Source: Thermosipho affectus
Lineage (GTDB): Bacteria > Thermotogota > Thermotogae > Thermotogales > Fervidobacteriaceae
DNA length: 38,996 bases
Direction of reading: 5' to 3'
Assembly: GCF_001990485.1 (NCBI RefSeq)
Contig: NZ_LBFC01000016.1
Span: 1 to 38,996, forward strand
A program made the position numbers and the translations under genes. Shown piece after piece: positions 24,516-33,178 of this stretch. The stretch's first letter is position 1. Every line of letters starts with the position of its first letter. The notes under the pieces were generated by a model, which saw only the letters and a list, made by a program, of their open reading frames with translations, had not been told where the DNA came from and made no database searches.

Positions 24516-25439
24516 TCAATTCTTTTTCATAATTTTTTCAAAAAAACTCCAAAAAATATTTCCTAAATAATTTACACCATTTAACATTCTAACTATAGTT
24601 TTTTTTATAAAATATCTATATCTTAATGTTAGAATTAAAGATTCTCGCCAAAAACTATCCTTGTAAAAAAGTCTTATTATCTCCAAGTTACTTTTAATAA
24701 AATATGGTATATTGTTTATATTCTTTTCCAATGGTTTATGGTAATGAAGAACCTCAATAAAAGGAACGTAATATATATTCCAGTGGTATTTTTTTGCTAA
24801 CAATCCCATTATTCTTTCTTCTTCGTATAAAAATACATTTTTGAAATATTTATATATTTCAATAAACTTATTACTATTTACTAACATAACAGAGCCTTCT
24901 ATTGCAAACACTTTCTTTGAAGAACCTAAAGCTTTTTTTCTTTGGATTTCCTTATAAACAAAATAACTAAAAGGATACGCAATGTTGTAAATCACATTAA
25001 CAAATGGAGCCATGTAAAGCAAAGGTGTAGAAGGATACCTACTTGAATTAATAATCTTTGGCCCAACCAAAAAATCATTATCGTTTTTTAAAAATAATAA
25101 CAAGTTTTCTACTAAATTACACCAATTTTGAGAACTTACATCAGGATTCAAAATCAATACTTTATTAATTTTAAAATGTTGTTTTAAATAACTTACACCT
25201 ATAAAATTTCCTTTAAAATAACCCAAATTTTTTTTTGATAGGATATATACGATATTTAAAATACCAAAAAAATTTTTAATTAATTGCTTTACTAACAATA
25301 TCTCTTTTTCATTATTCGAATTATCAACTACCACTATAGGAAATTTTATATTATCACGAACAAATTCCTTTAAAAGTCTCTCTAAATCATTAGATGAGTT
25401 AAAATTCAAAATACATATACCTATATTATTATCTTTCAT
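24516..25439 (-). CDS. GT2-family glycosyltransferase (rhamnosyltransferase-like)
   Basis: 307 residues from ATG 25439, with GAGGAGGTACA upstream. GICILNFNSSNDLERLLKEF starts the GT-A fold, LILNPDVSSQNW supplies the DxD-equivalent, and EGSVMLVNSNKFIE with FLYEEERIMGLLAKKYHW is typical of WbbL-like transferases (motif EDxxL, here EEERI). It adds one sugar of the repeat unit at the cytoplasmic face. A rhamnosyl donor is plausible because the dTDP-rhamnose set is encoded downstream. Confidence 0.82.
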   Translation of the reverse strand: MKDNNIGICILNFNSSNDLERLLKEFVRDNIKFPIVVVDNSNNEKEILLVKQLIKNFFGILNIVYILSKKNLGYFKGNFIGVSYLKQHFKINKVLILNPDVSSQNWCNLVENLLLFLKNDNDFLVGPKIINSSRYPSTPLLYMAPFVNVIYNIAYPFSYFVYKEIQRKKALGSSKKVFAIEGSVMLVNSNKFIEIYKYFKNVFLYEEERIMGLLAKKYHWNIYYVPFIEVLHYHKPLEKNINNIPYFIKSNLEIIRLFYKDSFWRESLILTLRYRYFIKKTIVRMLNGVNYLGNIFWSFFEKIMKKN

Positions 25440-25534
25440 TGTACCTCCTCGCAATAGTTTAAATGTTTTGCTGCATTTGTAATATTATATTTGTAAGATT
25501 CTATTATTAACAAAAATCATTCCCGAAAACATTT

Positions 25535-26734
25535 TTATTTAAATAATTTTTTACCAGACATTATTATAGAATTTAATCCCCATAATTCTATTTTATCACT
25601 TTCTTTGTCGCCAATCATTATAGATTTTTTTATTCTTATTCTAAAATCTTCACTTGCTTGTAAAATCATCCCAGGTTCAGGTTTTCTTGCCAAAGATATT
25701 TTTTTATAATTAGGGATAATACCATCAATATGATAAGGACAATAATAAAAAGCATCTATTTTGAGCCCTTTTTCTTCGTACACTTCCTTTATATAGTTAT
25801 TTGTTCTTATTACTTCATCTTCACTAAATTTTCCCCTTGCTACTCCTGCTTGATTTGAAATAACAATTGCAAATTTTTCTTCTTTGTTGGCCTGTTTCAC
25901 TAGATCAAATGTTTTTTCAATAAAGTTCAAATTTGTTCCGTGTGGATAACCTGTATCTTCAATTATAACTCCATCTCTATCCAAAAACAATGCAGGCTTT
26001 CTTTTTTGCTTAATACAATTAGGAATCTCATTTTGTGCTTTTTCATAATCCTTTGGTATTCCTATGTCAATGAATTTTCCTCCCATTGGGATTCCAAAAA
26101 GTTTTTTAGAATTTACCAAGTCGGGAAATATTTCATTTTCCAATGAAATAAAATTATTTCTCTTAAATTTATTTAAATACTTCTCTAACGTTTTCTTTTT
26201 AAAATAATATATTCCTCCATTTATGTATCCATCTACTCTATTTGACGGAAGTGTCCCTTTTTCAATAAACTTTTTAACATAATATAAATCATCAATTTCT
26301 ACAAATCCATACCTTGACAAATCTTTAGTATATCTCAAAACTATTAGTGCCTCTGGAGATTTTTCATCAACAAAATCAAAGAGTAAATCATATTCTATAT
26401 CAAAAAAAGTATCACCATTTAATATCAAAAATTCATCTTCAAGTTTATCCCAAGCACTTATAACAGCTCCACCTGTTCCTAAAGGCTCTTTTTCTTCAGA
26501 ATATGTAATACTTATTCCAAATTCTCTTCCATCTTTAAAGTAGTCCTTTATAATAGAACCTTTATATCCTATTAGTATAAGTATGTTGGTTATTCCAACT
26601 TTTTTTAAAAGATAAATTTGATATTCCAAAAATGGCCTTTTACCAATCTTTGCCATTGGTTTAGGTACATCTTTTACAATACTTCTTAAACGAGTTCCCA
26701 ATCCTCCAGCTAAAATAACTGCTTGTTTTATCAC
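25535..26734 (-). CDS. Fused heptose-1-phosphate guanylyltransferase and heptose bisphosphatase
   Basis: 399 residues in two parts. Residues 1-235 are a nucleotidyltransferase like HddC: AVILAGGLGTRLRSIVKDVP, KPMAKIGKRPFLEYQIYLLK and LILNGDTFFDIEY. Residues 240-399 are a HAD phosphatase like GmhB: LFLDRDGVIIEDTGY (motif I), VISNQAGVARGKF, and ARKPEPGM...SIMIGDKESD. The GmhB zinc loop is incomplete: YCPYH is kept but the later CxC before RKP is SLA. Together with hddA and gmhA this supplies two steps of GDP-D-glycero-D-manno-heptose synthesis. GTG 26734 overlaps the gmhA stop (GTGA). Confidence 0.85.
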   Translation of the reverse strand: MIKQAVILAGGLGTRLRSIVKDVPKPMAKIGKRPFLEYQIYLLKKVGITNILILIGYKGSIIKDYFKDGREFGISITYSEEKEPLGTGGAVISAWDKLEDEFLILNGDTFFDIEYDLLFDFVDEKSPEALIVLRYTKDLSRYGFVEIDDLYYVKKFIEKGTLPSNRVDGYINGGIYYFKKKTLEKYLNKFKRNNFISLENEIFPDLVNSKKLFGIPMGGKFIDIGIPKDYEKAQNEIPNCIKQKRKPALFLDRDGVIIEDTGYPHGTNLNFIEKTFDLVKQANKEEKFAIVISNQAGVARGKFSEDEVIRTNNYIKEVYEEKGLKIDAFYYCPYHIDGIIPNYKKISLARKPEPGMILQASEDFRIRIKKSIMIGDKESDKIELWGLNSIIMSGKKLFK

Positions 26735-27315
26735 CCTTTAATACCTCCAAATAATTCATCTTCTACTATTTCACAAATTATGTGTCCAATCATTATGTGT
26801 GATTCTTGTATACGTGGAGTATTATTTGATGGAACATCTAACAATATATCAGAAAATTCTGCCATTTTTCCACCTGTTTCACCAGTTAAACCAATAGCAA
26901 AAATACCATTTTCTTTTGCAAACTTCATCGCTTCAATCACATTTTTTGAATTTCCACTTGTGCTTATCCCAACTAATATATCTCCTTTTTTTCCTAAACC
27001 TTTTAATTGTCTTACAAAAACTTCATCATATGAAAAATCATTCCCAATAGCAGTTAACACTGATGTATTAGTTGTCAAAGAAACTGCTTGAAGTGGTGAT
27101 CTATTTAAATAAAATTTTCCCATTAGTTCTGCTGCCAAATGTTGTGCATCAGCTGCACTTCCACCATTTCCGCAAAAAAGAATCTTTCCACCATTTTTTA
27201 AGGATTCTATTATTTTTTCTGCGGCTTTTTCTATTTTAAAAATAAAATCTTTGTCATGCAAAATTTTAATTTTTAAATCTATACTCTCTTTTATTCTATA
27301 TTCAACTCTTTCCAC
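26731..27315 (-). CDS. gmhA: Sedoheptulose-7-phosphate isomerase
   Basis: 194 residues from GTG 27315, chosen because AAGGAG is 8 bases upstream. It is a SIS-domain protein with LFCGNGGSAADAQHLAAELM, NDFSYDEVFVRQLKGLGKKG and VGISTSGNSKNVIEAMKFA, all typical of GmhA. It converts sedoheptulose-7-phosphate to heptose-7-phosphate, the first step of the heptose pathway. It sits 12 bases downstream of hddA and overlaps the fused hddC-gmhB gene. Confidence 0.92.
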   Translation of the reverse strand: MERVEYRIKESIDLKIKILHDKDFIFKIEKAAEKIIESLKNGGKILFCGNGGSAADAQHLAAELMGKFYLNRSPLQAVSLTTNTSVLTAIGNDFSYDEVFVRQLKGLGKKGDILVGISTSGNSKNVIEAMKFAKENGIFAIGLTGETGGKMAEFSDILLDVPSNNTPRIQESHIMIGHIICEIVEDELFGGIKG

Positions 27316-27327
27316 CGCATTCACTCC

Positions 27328-28350
27328 TTATTTTTCAACCTTCCAAGTTCTTAATCCCTTATCTTCAAATGAATAATTAATTACCTGAGTTCCAAGATTC
27401 TCTAATTTTTTTATAACATCATATCGTCTATCAAGCTCTGTAAAGAAAAACATGAATCCTCCTCCACCAGCTCCAGAAATTTTTCCTCCCAGAGCACCTG
27501 CATTTTTAACTTCTGAATAAATCTTATCAATTTTTTCATTAGTTATACCTTTAGCCATTTTTTTCTTGTAATTCCATGCTTCATCAAGATACAAACCAAA
27601 CTTACCAAGTTTCCCCATAACAAGTGCGTTCTTCATATTTATAGCAAGTTTTTTTAAACTATGTAGCGATTGTAATGATTCTTTATTCTTAGTTTTAACA
27701 TTTTCGATTTGTCTCGATAAAATTTTTGAACTATCATGACTTCCACCAATATATGCAAGGATTAAACTATAATGCAATTCATTTACTATATTCTCATTTA
27801 ATTTTAATGGATTTACAATTGTTCGATTATCATAGAACTCCATAAAGTTAAATCCTCCAAATGCTGCAGCATACTGATCTTGTCTCCCGCCTTTTATACC
27901 AAGCTCAATTCTTTCAATTTTGAATGCCAATTCAGCTATATCATAAGGTGTTAGAGGTAAATTTAACCATTCTTTAAACGCTCCAATTAACGCCACACAA
28001 ACAGCTGATGACGAACCTAATCCAGAACCAGGAGGAGCATCATTGTGTATGTAAACTTCAAAACCGGTTGGAAAATTATTTTCATTTTTAAAATAATTAA
28101 TAACTCCTTTAACAAGGTCAAGTTGCCCATCGTATGCTAAATATTCATCTATATCATAGTTTACCGTTAAATCATAATCTATACTCTCTATTACTATACT
28201 TCGACTTCTTGTAGGAATAAGAGTTACAGTCGCGTATCTATCGATAGTGGCATTTAATACCATTCCACCATATTTATCACAATATGGTGAAACATCTGTT
28301 CCACCACCTCCAAAACTTATTCTTAATGGAACTCGTGAGCGAATAATCAC
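27328..28350 (-). CDS. hddA: D-glycero-D-manno-heptose 7-phosphate kinase
   Basis: 340 residues, a GHMP kinase. The N-terminus RSRVPLRISFGGGGTDVSPY is the HddA signature, PPGSGLGSSSAVCVALIGAF is the ATP loop, and GGKISGAGGGGFMFFF is motif 3. It phosphorylates heptose-7-phosphate at C1 in the GDP-heptose branch (alpha anomer), distinct from the ADP-heptose branch that uses HldE. GTG 28350 follows AAGGAGTGAAAAA. Confidence 0.9.
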   Translation of the reverse strand: MIIRSRVPLRISFGGGGTDVSPYCDKYGGMVLNATIDRYATVTLIPTRSRSIVIESIDYDLTVNYDIDEYLAYDGQLDLVKGVINYFKNENNFPTGFEVYIHNDAPPGSGLGSSSAVCVALIGAFKEWLNLPLTPYDIAELAFKIERIELGIKGGRQDQYAAAFGGFNFMEFYDNRTIVNPLKLNENIVNELHYSLILAYIGGSHDSSKILSRQIENVKTKNKESLQSLHSLKKLAINMKNALVMGKLGKFGLYLDEAWNYKKKMAKGITNEKIDKIYSEVKNAGALGGKISGAGGGGFMFFFTELDRRYDVIKKLENLGTQVINYSFEDKGLRTWKVEK

Positions 28351-28373
28351 TTTTTCACTCCTTCTTTTATTTA

Positions 28374-29564
28374 CTATTCAATTACTTCATATATATAATT
28401 TCTAAATTTATTTTCAATTTTTTTCCAGGTATAATTTTCTTTTATGTAATTTCTAGCATTTTTACCTATTTCCAATCTTAGGGTTTTATTTTTTAGCAAG
28501 GAATTTATAGCCTTTGCAAATTCTTCCGAAGAATCAACAGCAAAAATATCCTGAAAATTTTTAATATTTTCAAAAGGTTTAATACGTTCCTTAAAGGTCA
28601 CAACTGGTTTTCCAAGCGCCATTCCTTCTAAAATTTTATTTTGAATTCCTGCGCCTGTTCGAATAGGGGCAATTACTATTTTAGATTTAGCCATTAACTC
28701 ATAAGGATTTTCTATATAACCAGTCACAAAAACATTAGAATACTTTTTTTGTAAATTCAAAACTGCTTTATTAGGATTCGTTCCAATAATATATAATTTT
28801 ACATCATGATTAATTTCCGGAAGAATTTCTTTTGTAAAATAAACAACAGCATCTACATTTGGTAAATAATCCATTTTTCCAATAAAAGTAATTATATCTT
28901 CATCAGACTCATCATTTTTCATTCCTAATAGTGATTGTGAGACTCCCATAGGGATAATTTTTATTTTATTACCATCCGGTTCTATGAAATACTTATCGAC
29001 AACAGATGTGATAAATGCCATTTTATAATTGTTTAGAATTTTTTTTTCGTATTTCAAAAGCCTTTTACCTTCTATTTTGTAAATTGATTTCCAAAGAAAA
29101 TTACTAATTTTATTATTTCCACTCAAATAATGATAAGCTAAAGAATCGTGATAATCTATCAAATGGATCGCAAAATCATTAAAAATATATTTTCTATACT
29201 CATGTGCTCTAATATGATTCCATAAAATTAAGTTGTAATGGTTCTTAGAAATTATTTCAGATAATTTTCGAGCAATTCTATCTGAATAATATAGATGACT
29301 TTGCAAAGGTTCATTTTTAAAAACAGCTTTTGACATTCCGAAAATTTTTTGAAAATTGGTTAAATAAAACGGAAATATGTTATCATATAACTTTCTTACT
29401 TTTTTAATTAGTTGATTATTTAAACTATCACTATGAAGAAATGAAAGATCTACTTGAAACTCCATATTTGAAAGAAATTCTGAAAACTTTAGTATTCTTT
29501 TCTTGAAACCGGCAGTTGGTGGATAAGGTAATCTCGTTGAAAATATCAATACTTTTTTTTTCAC
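28374..29564 (-). CDS. GT4-like glycosyltransferase
   Basis: 396 residues, GT-B fold. VLIFSTRLPYPPTAGFKKRI at the N-terminus, IDYHDSLAYHYLS in the middle, and a C-terminal nucleotide-sugar site IVIAPIRTGAGIQNKILEGM then ALGKPVVTF are typical of GT4 enzymes of the sugar-transferase PEP-CTERM/EpsH-associated type. The GTG start at 29564 overlaps the last base of the upstream sugar transferase stop. It probably adds the second sugar after the priming step. Donor not readable. Confidence 0.83.
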   Translation of the reverse strand: MKKKVLIFSTRLPYPPTAGFKKRILKFSEFLSNMEFQVDLSFLHSDSLNNQLIKKVRKLYDNIFPFYLTNFQKIFGMSKAVFKNEPLQSHLYYSDRIARKLSEIISKNHYNLILWNHIRAHEYRKYIFNDFAIHLIDYHDSLAYHYLSGNNKISNFLWKSIYKIEGKRLLKYEKKILNNYKMAFITSVVDKYFIEPDGNKIKIIPMGVSQSLLGMKNDESDEDIITFIGKMDYLPNVDAVVYFTKEILPEINHDVKLYIIGTNPNKAVLNLQKKYSNVFVTGYIENPYELMAKSKIVIAPIRTGAGIQNKILEGMALGKPVVTFKERIKPFENIKNFQDIFAVDSSEEFAKAINSLLKNKTLRLEIGKNARNYIKENYTWKKIENKFRNYIYEVIE

Positions 29565-30814
29565 TACTTCGCTCCCCTCTTCCAGAAAATAACTTCGAGT
29601 GTTTGAAGTATTATCTTTAAATCAAGGAATATGTTTCTATTTTTTACATACCATAAGTCATAGCTAAGCTTTTTTTTCACTTCGTTTAAATCGGATGCAT
29701 ATTTATACATTATCTGCGCCCAACCTGTAAGGCCTGGTTTTACATTGTGTCTTTGAGAATAAAATTCTATTTCTTTTTCAAATTGCCTGACAAATGGTAT
29801 TTGTTCTGGTCTTGGCCCTACAATGCTCATATCTCCTTTTAGGATGTTTATAAACTGCAAAGATTCATCTATCCGCACAGGCCTTATTAACCTACCTATT
29901 TTCAAAATCCTATCTTCCTCCTGATCTGCAAATTTTGCTTTATCTTCTTTATGTTTTTTCATGCTTCTAAACTTTACAAGCATAAAATGCTTATTATCCT
30001 TCCCTACCCTCAATTGTTTAAATATAACTGGCCTTCCGTCTTCTATAAGTATGGCAATTGCCGTTATAAGCATAAACGGGGAAAATATAACTAGCCCTAT
30101 TATTGAACCAAATATATCGAGTATTCTTTTTGCAGGTGATTCTTTTGTATTTTGAAAAGCTATTTCATAATAATCTTTGAACTTTATTGCAACTTCTATT
30201 GGAATTCTTTTTAGTATTTTTTCAACAAGATTTGGAAGATATTCTATTTCGTATTTTTCCTTTAGCTCGTTTAACTGATTTTTTACGTATTTTTCTAGTT
30301 CCTGGTCAGCAACTAATACAGCATCATATTGTGCAATTTTACTTTTAAGCACTGCTGGAGATGGATTTAAAAACTCAGAAAAAACAACTTTTCCTTGTGT
30401 TTTTTTCTCAATCTCCTGTAGAATATCTTTTAATTCATCTTTTCTCCCTATTACAAGGTATCTTTTCTGAGAAGTATTTTTTATTAATATTAGATATTCT
30501 ATTTTATGCAATATCGGAATAGTTAAAAGTAAGATTATAAGGTTATAGATGAAAAACCAACGGTTTAATATTTTATCCATTAATGGATAAAATATTAATA
30601 TTCCAATAAATCCTATTACTATCCCTGCAAAAACCCTTATCAATTGTTCGTTGTAATCTTTTAGATAATCATAATCATAAACCCTAAAGGCATATATTCC
30701 CATCCATATTATAACAGAAAGGAAAACAGAAGAAAACACAGAAGAAGTTAAAAAGTAGTTAAAAACCATTATTAAGAAAAGGTCTATTAAAATTATTATT
30801 CTTGAAAAATTCAC
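29564..30814 (-). CDS. Polyprenyl glycosylphosphotransferase (priming sugar transferase)
   Basis: 416 residues. Four hydrophobic helices lie in the first ~110 residues, then a CoA-binding-like region (YLVIGRKDELKDILQEIEKK), then the catalytic bacterial sugar transferase domain (PF02397) from about 225: KRILDIFGSIIGLVIFSPF, LVKFRSMKK, RIDESLQFINILKGDMSIVG, PRPEQ, and VKPGLTGWAQIM. It transfers a sugar-1-phosphate to undecaprenyl phosphate and starts repeat-unit assembly at the membrane. GGAGGAATTGAG precedes GTG 30814. It is the first gene of the polysaccharide operon, with a promoter candidate about 40 bases upstream. Confidence 0.92.
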   Translation of the reverse strand: MNFSRIIILIDLFLIMVFNYFLTSSVFSSVFLSVIIWMGIYAFRVYDYDYLKDYNEQLIRVFAGIVIGFIGILIFYPLMDKILNRWFFIYNLIILLLTIPILHKIEYLILIKNTSQKRYLVIGRKDELKDILQEIEKKTQGKVVFSEFLNPSPAVLKSKIAQYDAVLVADQELEKYVKNQLNELKEKYEIEYLPNLVEKILKRIPIEVAIKFKDYYEIAFQNTKESPAKRILDIFGSIIGLVIFSPFMLITAIAILIEDGRPVIFKQLRVGKDNKHFMLVKFRSMKKHKEDKAKFADQEEDRILKIGRLIRPVRIDESLQFINILKGDMSIVGPRPEQIPFVRQFEKEIEFYSQRHNVKPGLTGWAQIMYKYASDLNEVKKKLSYDLWYVKNRNIFLDLKIILQTLEVIFWKRGAK

Positions 30815-30850
30815 CTCAATTCCTCCAAATCATACAATATATGCAATCCA

Positions 30851-30879
30851 ATTATATCACAATAAAAACGCGTTTTCCA
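30851..30879 (-). promoter_or_regulatory. Candidate sigma-A promoter of the polysaccharide operon
   Basis: On the minus strand TGGAAA (30879-30874), 17 bases, TATAAT (30856-30851). The -10 box is perfect and the spacing ideal; the -35 is weak. It lies just ahead of the first gene of the locus, after the end of cmr6. Confidence 0.6.
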
Positions 30880-30992
30880 TATAAAAAAATGGATGTTTAT
30901 ATAAATTTTAAAACAATTTTAAAAAAATAAGTTTCTAAAATTAACACACATTTCTATTTAATATACGATTTTTATCATCAAAAATGGACATT

Positions 30993-31787
30993 TTATTTAA
31001 AATACCCATATCCCACAGAAGTTTTTGCACCCACACCATGGTTTTCCAAGGCCTTTTTAAATAATTCTAAAAGGCTATTTTCCATAATCTTATAATTTTC
31101 CATATTTTTTTTAGAACCTATTACAAATTTAAATTTAGTATTTTCTACTGTATAGAAAAATATAGGCTTAGGATTTAAATTATCACACGGTGCACTTTTT
31201 CCCTCGTAATATTCTTTGTAATGAACATTTATAACATCACGTTTTATATTTATCCTATCAATTGGAAATGCATCGAAAAATAGTACTTCACCCTTATTCT
31301 CTTTATCTCCAAAAATTTTACAAAATTCTTTATCTTTCAACGCTTCATCTTCTGATGAAAAAAAGTTTAAAATAACATAATTTCTCAACATACCTTTTAG
31401 CGCCTGACCAGGTATGTATGGCAATCCATATATATGATGCAAAGTCATAGACGTTTCACACACAGATGTTTCACCTAATCCAACTATCATTCTCCACTGA
31501 ATTTCCTTTTCAAATGATTTTAAATCCAAAGAAAGCTCTTCTATTTTACCATAATAATCCTTTTTTAATTTCTTTATAAGCTTGCTAAACACTGTAAAAT
31601 CAAAATTATTTATTATTTTCTTATCAAATTTCTTTTCTTTTGAATGTTTTTTTGATATGATGAACTTATTCATTAACAAATTAAAATTATCAATCTTTTC
31701 ATTATTTAATTTAAAAATTTTTAAAGTATCTATAGGTAAAACAAATTCTCCTTCCTCTTTGTTATTATTTTTTTTATTATTCTTCAT
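30993..31787 (-). CDS. cmr6: Type III-B RAMP protein Cmr6
   Basis: 264 residues from ATG 31787, 9 bases after AGAGGTG. A longer frame would start at 31820, with more overlap of cmr5. GLGETSVCETSMTLHHIYGL and PYIPGQALKGMLRNYVILNF are the Cmr6 signature, and the glycine-rich HGVGAKTSVGYGYFK closes the protein. Cmr6 caps the Cmr4 backbone near the 3' end of the crRNA in the effector complex. It is last in the operon, overlapping cmr5 by 11 bases. Confidence 0.92.
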   Translation of the reverse strand: MKNNKKNNNKEEGEFVLPIDTLKIFKLNNEKIDNFNLLMNKFIISKKHSKEKKFDKKIINNFDFTVFSKLIKKLKKDYYGKIEELSLDLKSFEKEIQWRMIVGLGETSVCETSMTLHHIYGLPYIPGQALKGMLRNYVILNFFSSEDEALKDKEFCKIFGDKENKGEVLFFDAFPIDRINIKRDVINVHYKEYYEGKSAPCDNLNPKPIFFYTVENTKFKFVIGSKKNMENYKIMENSLLELFKKALENHGVGAKTSVGYGYFK

Positions 31788-32229
31788 TATTTCCATCACC
31801 TCTATTTTTATCTTCCTCATCCTCTATAAGTCCTTCTGCAAACCTTCTAAGCCAATTAAAAAAAGCCAAAACTTCATTGGAAAGGGCCATGTATTCAGAA
31901 GACTCCAACATTGTAACGGTCTTAACTAATCCATCAAAATTTTCTATTTTACTTGCGTCTTTTAATATCCTTTTTTCATCTCTTTTTAGCCAATTTAAAA
32001 TATTTTCTCCAATTATTTCATATGCCTTACTTTTCGCCTTTTTAGAAAGTATAAAGGCAAATGTTAGTCCCAATCCGTTTGTTTTTATAAGCATGGGAAT
32101 CTTTTTTACATAGGATTTATACTCTCCTTTTTTATTGCCAAGAACATTTATGGCATTTTCCACACATTCAAATGCAAAATGTGCCCTTCCATGCTCAAGT
32201 GTTTTTAAACTTTTTTTCTCATTACTCAT
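31777..32229 (-). CDS. cmr5: Type III-B small subunit Cmr5
   Basis: 150 residues, all-helical. EHGRAHFAFECVENAINVLG, YVKKIPMLIKTNGLGLTFAF and a final YMALSNEVLAFFNWLRRFAE are typical of Cmr5. It forms the minor filament that contacts target RNA. ATG overlaps the cmr4 stop (ATGA). The C-terminal tail is acidic. Confidence 0.92.
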   Translation of the reverse strand: MSNEKKSLKTLEHGRAHFAFECVENAINVLGNKKGEYKSYVKKIPMLIKTNGLGLTFAFILSKKAKSKAYEIIGENILNWLKRDEKRILKDASKIENFDGLVKTVTMLESSEYMALSNEVLAFFNWLRRFAEGLIEDEEDKNRGDGNNEE

Positions 32230-33176
32230 TGTTTATCACCTTCGGTTTTCCATACTTTTAATTCAGAGATTCCCTTTCCAATAGTTGCATTTCCACCTAT
32301 TTGTATTATCTTTGGTAGGTTTTCTTCAAAAAAATTCATCACAAATTTTTCTTCTGAAAACTTTTCATTTTTCATTAATTCTTTTAAAATTTTTTCCTTT
32401 TTATCCTTTTTCAAAAAAATCGGACTTGCCATGCAAAGAAAATACATTACAGTTTCAGAAGGCAAATATTCTTCTGTAAATAGCGCACTACCCTCTACTG
32501 TACCCGTTTCAGGGTTAATCTTTATCCTTGTTATAACCTCTGTTGAAAGATTTACAAAATCCCCAAAAACATCATCTGGAAGTATAACAAGTTTGTCTTT
32601 TATCTCCTCTATTCCAAGTAATGCTGAAAGCCATTCTGCAAATCCTTTTGTATCTTCACTAAATTCAACTTCAAAGGCGTATTCTTCAAGAATTACTTTT
32701 TCTGAAATACATAGTTTTTCACGATTTGAAACTGTTAATTTTTTTAATTTCCTCTTTTTATCAAAAAAGTGTTTTTTAATACCATCCAATGTTTTTGATA
32801 TTTCCAAATCCTTTTTAAACCTTTCCAAAACCTTTGGAGATGTAATATATGCATATACTCCCTTTACCGATTTTACGGGAAATAGTAAAATTCTTGCATC
32901 TGTAAATGCAATAGAGCTTGCATGTACATCTCCACTTTCTGGACCAAAAACCAAGGATATAATATCATCTACTCCATATTTTTCTAATTTATTTTCTTTT
33001 TCCAAATCCTCAAAGGATTCTCTAATACATCCCTTTATAGATGATGATTCAATTTTAGGAAAATTTGTATGTCTCTCACGCTGGATAGGCAAATCAACTA
33101 TTCCCAAATCTTGTCCACTTCCCGCATGAAGTGGTGTAACAACTTTTAAAAACACAGGTTTTGCAATTTTGTACAT
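32226..33176 (-). CDS. cmr4: Type III-B backbone ribonuclease Cmr4
   Basis: 316 residues. PLHAGSGQDLGIVDLPIQRE holds the conserved Asp (D28 here) that cuts target RNA at 6-nt steps in characterised Cmr4 proteins, followed by SSSIKGCIRESFE (RAMP loop). The C-terminus has IIQIGGNATIGKGI, the usual Cmr4 glycine-rich motif. The catalytic Asp is present, so RNA cleavage should be intact. GGAGGAATAAAG precedes ATG, inside the end of the CARF gene. Confidence 0.93.
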   Translation of the reverse strand: MYKIAKPVFLKVVTPLHAGSGQDLGIVDLPIQRERHTNFPKIESSSIKGCIRESFEDLEKENKLEKYGVDDIISLVFGPESGDVHASSIAFTDARILLFPVKSVKGVYAYITSPKVLERFKKDLEISKTLDGIKKHFFDKKRKLKKLTVSNREKLCISEKVILEEYAFEVEFSEDTKGFAEWLSALLGIEEIKDKLVILPDDVFGDFVNLSTEVITRIKINPETGTVEGSALFTEEYLPSETVMYFLCMASPIFLKKDKKEKILKELMKNEKFSEEKFVMNFFEENLPKIIQIGGNATIGKGISELKVWKTEGDKQ

Positions 33177-33178
33177 CT

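Noticed and set aside
32431-33129. 232-residue Ser-rich plus-strand frame opposite cmr4
   Set aside because: Antisense shadow of cmr4; Ser/Phe-rich composition typical of reversed Lys/Glu codons.
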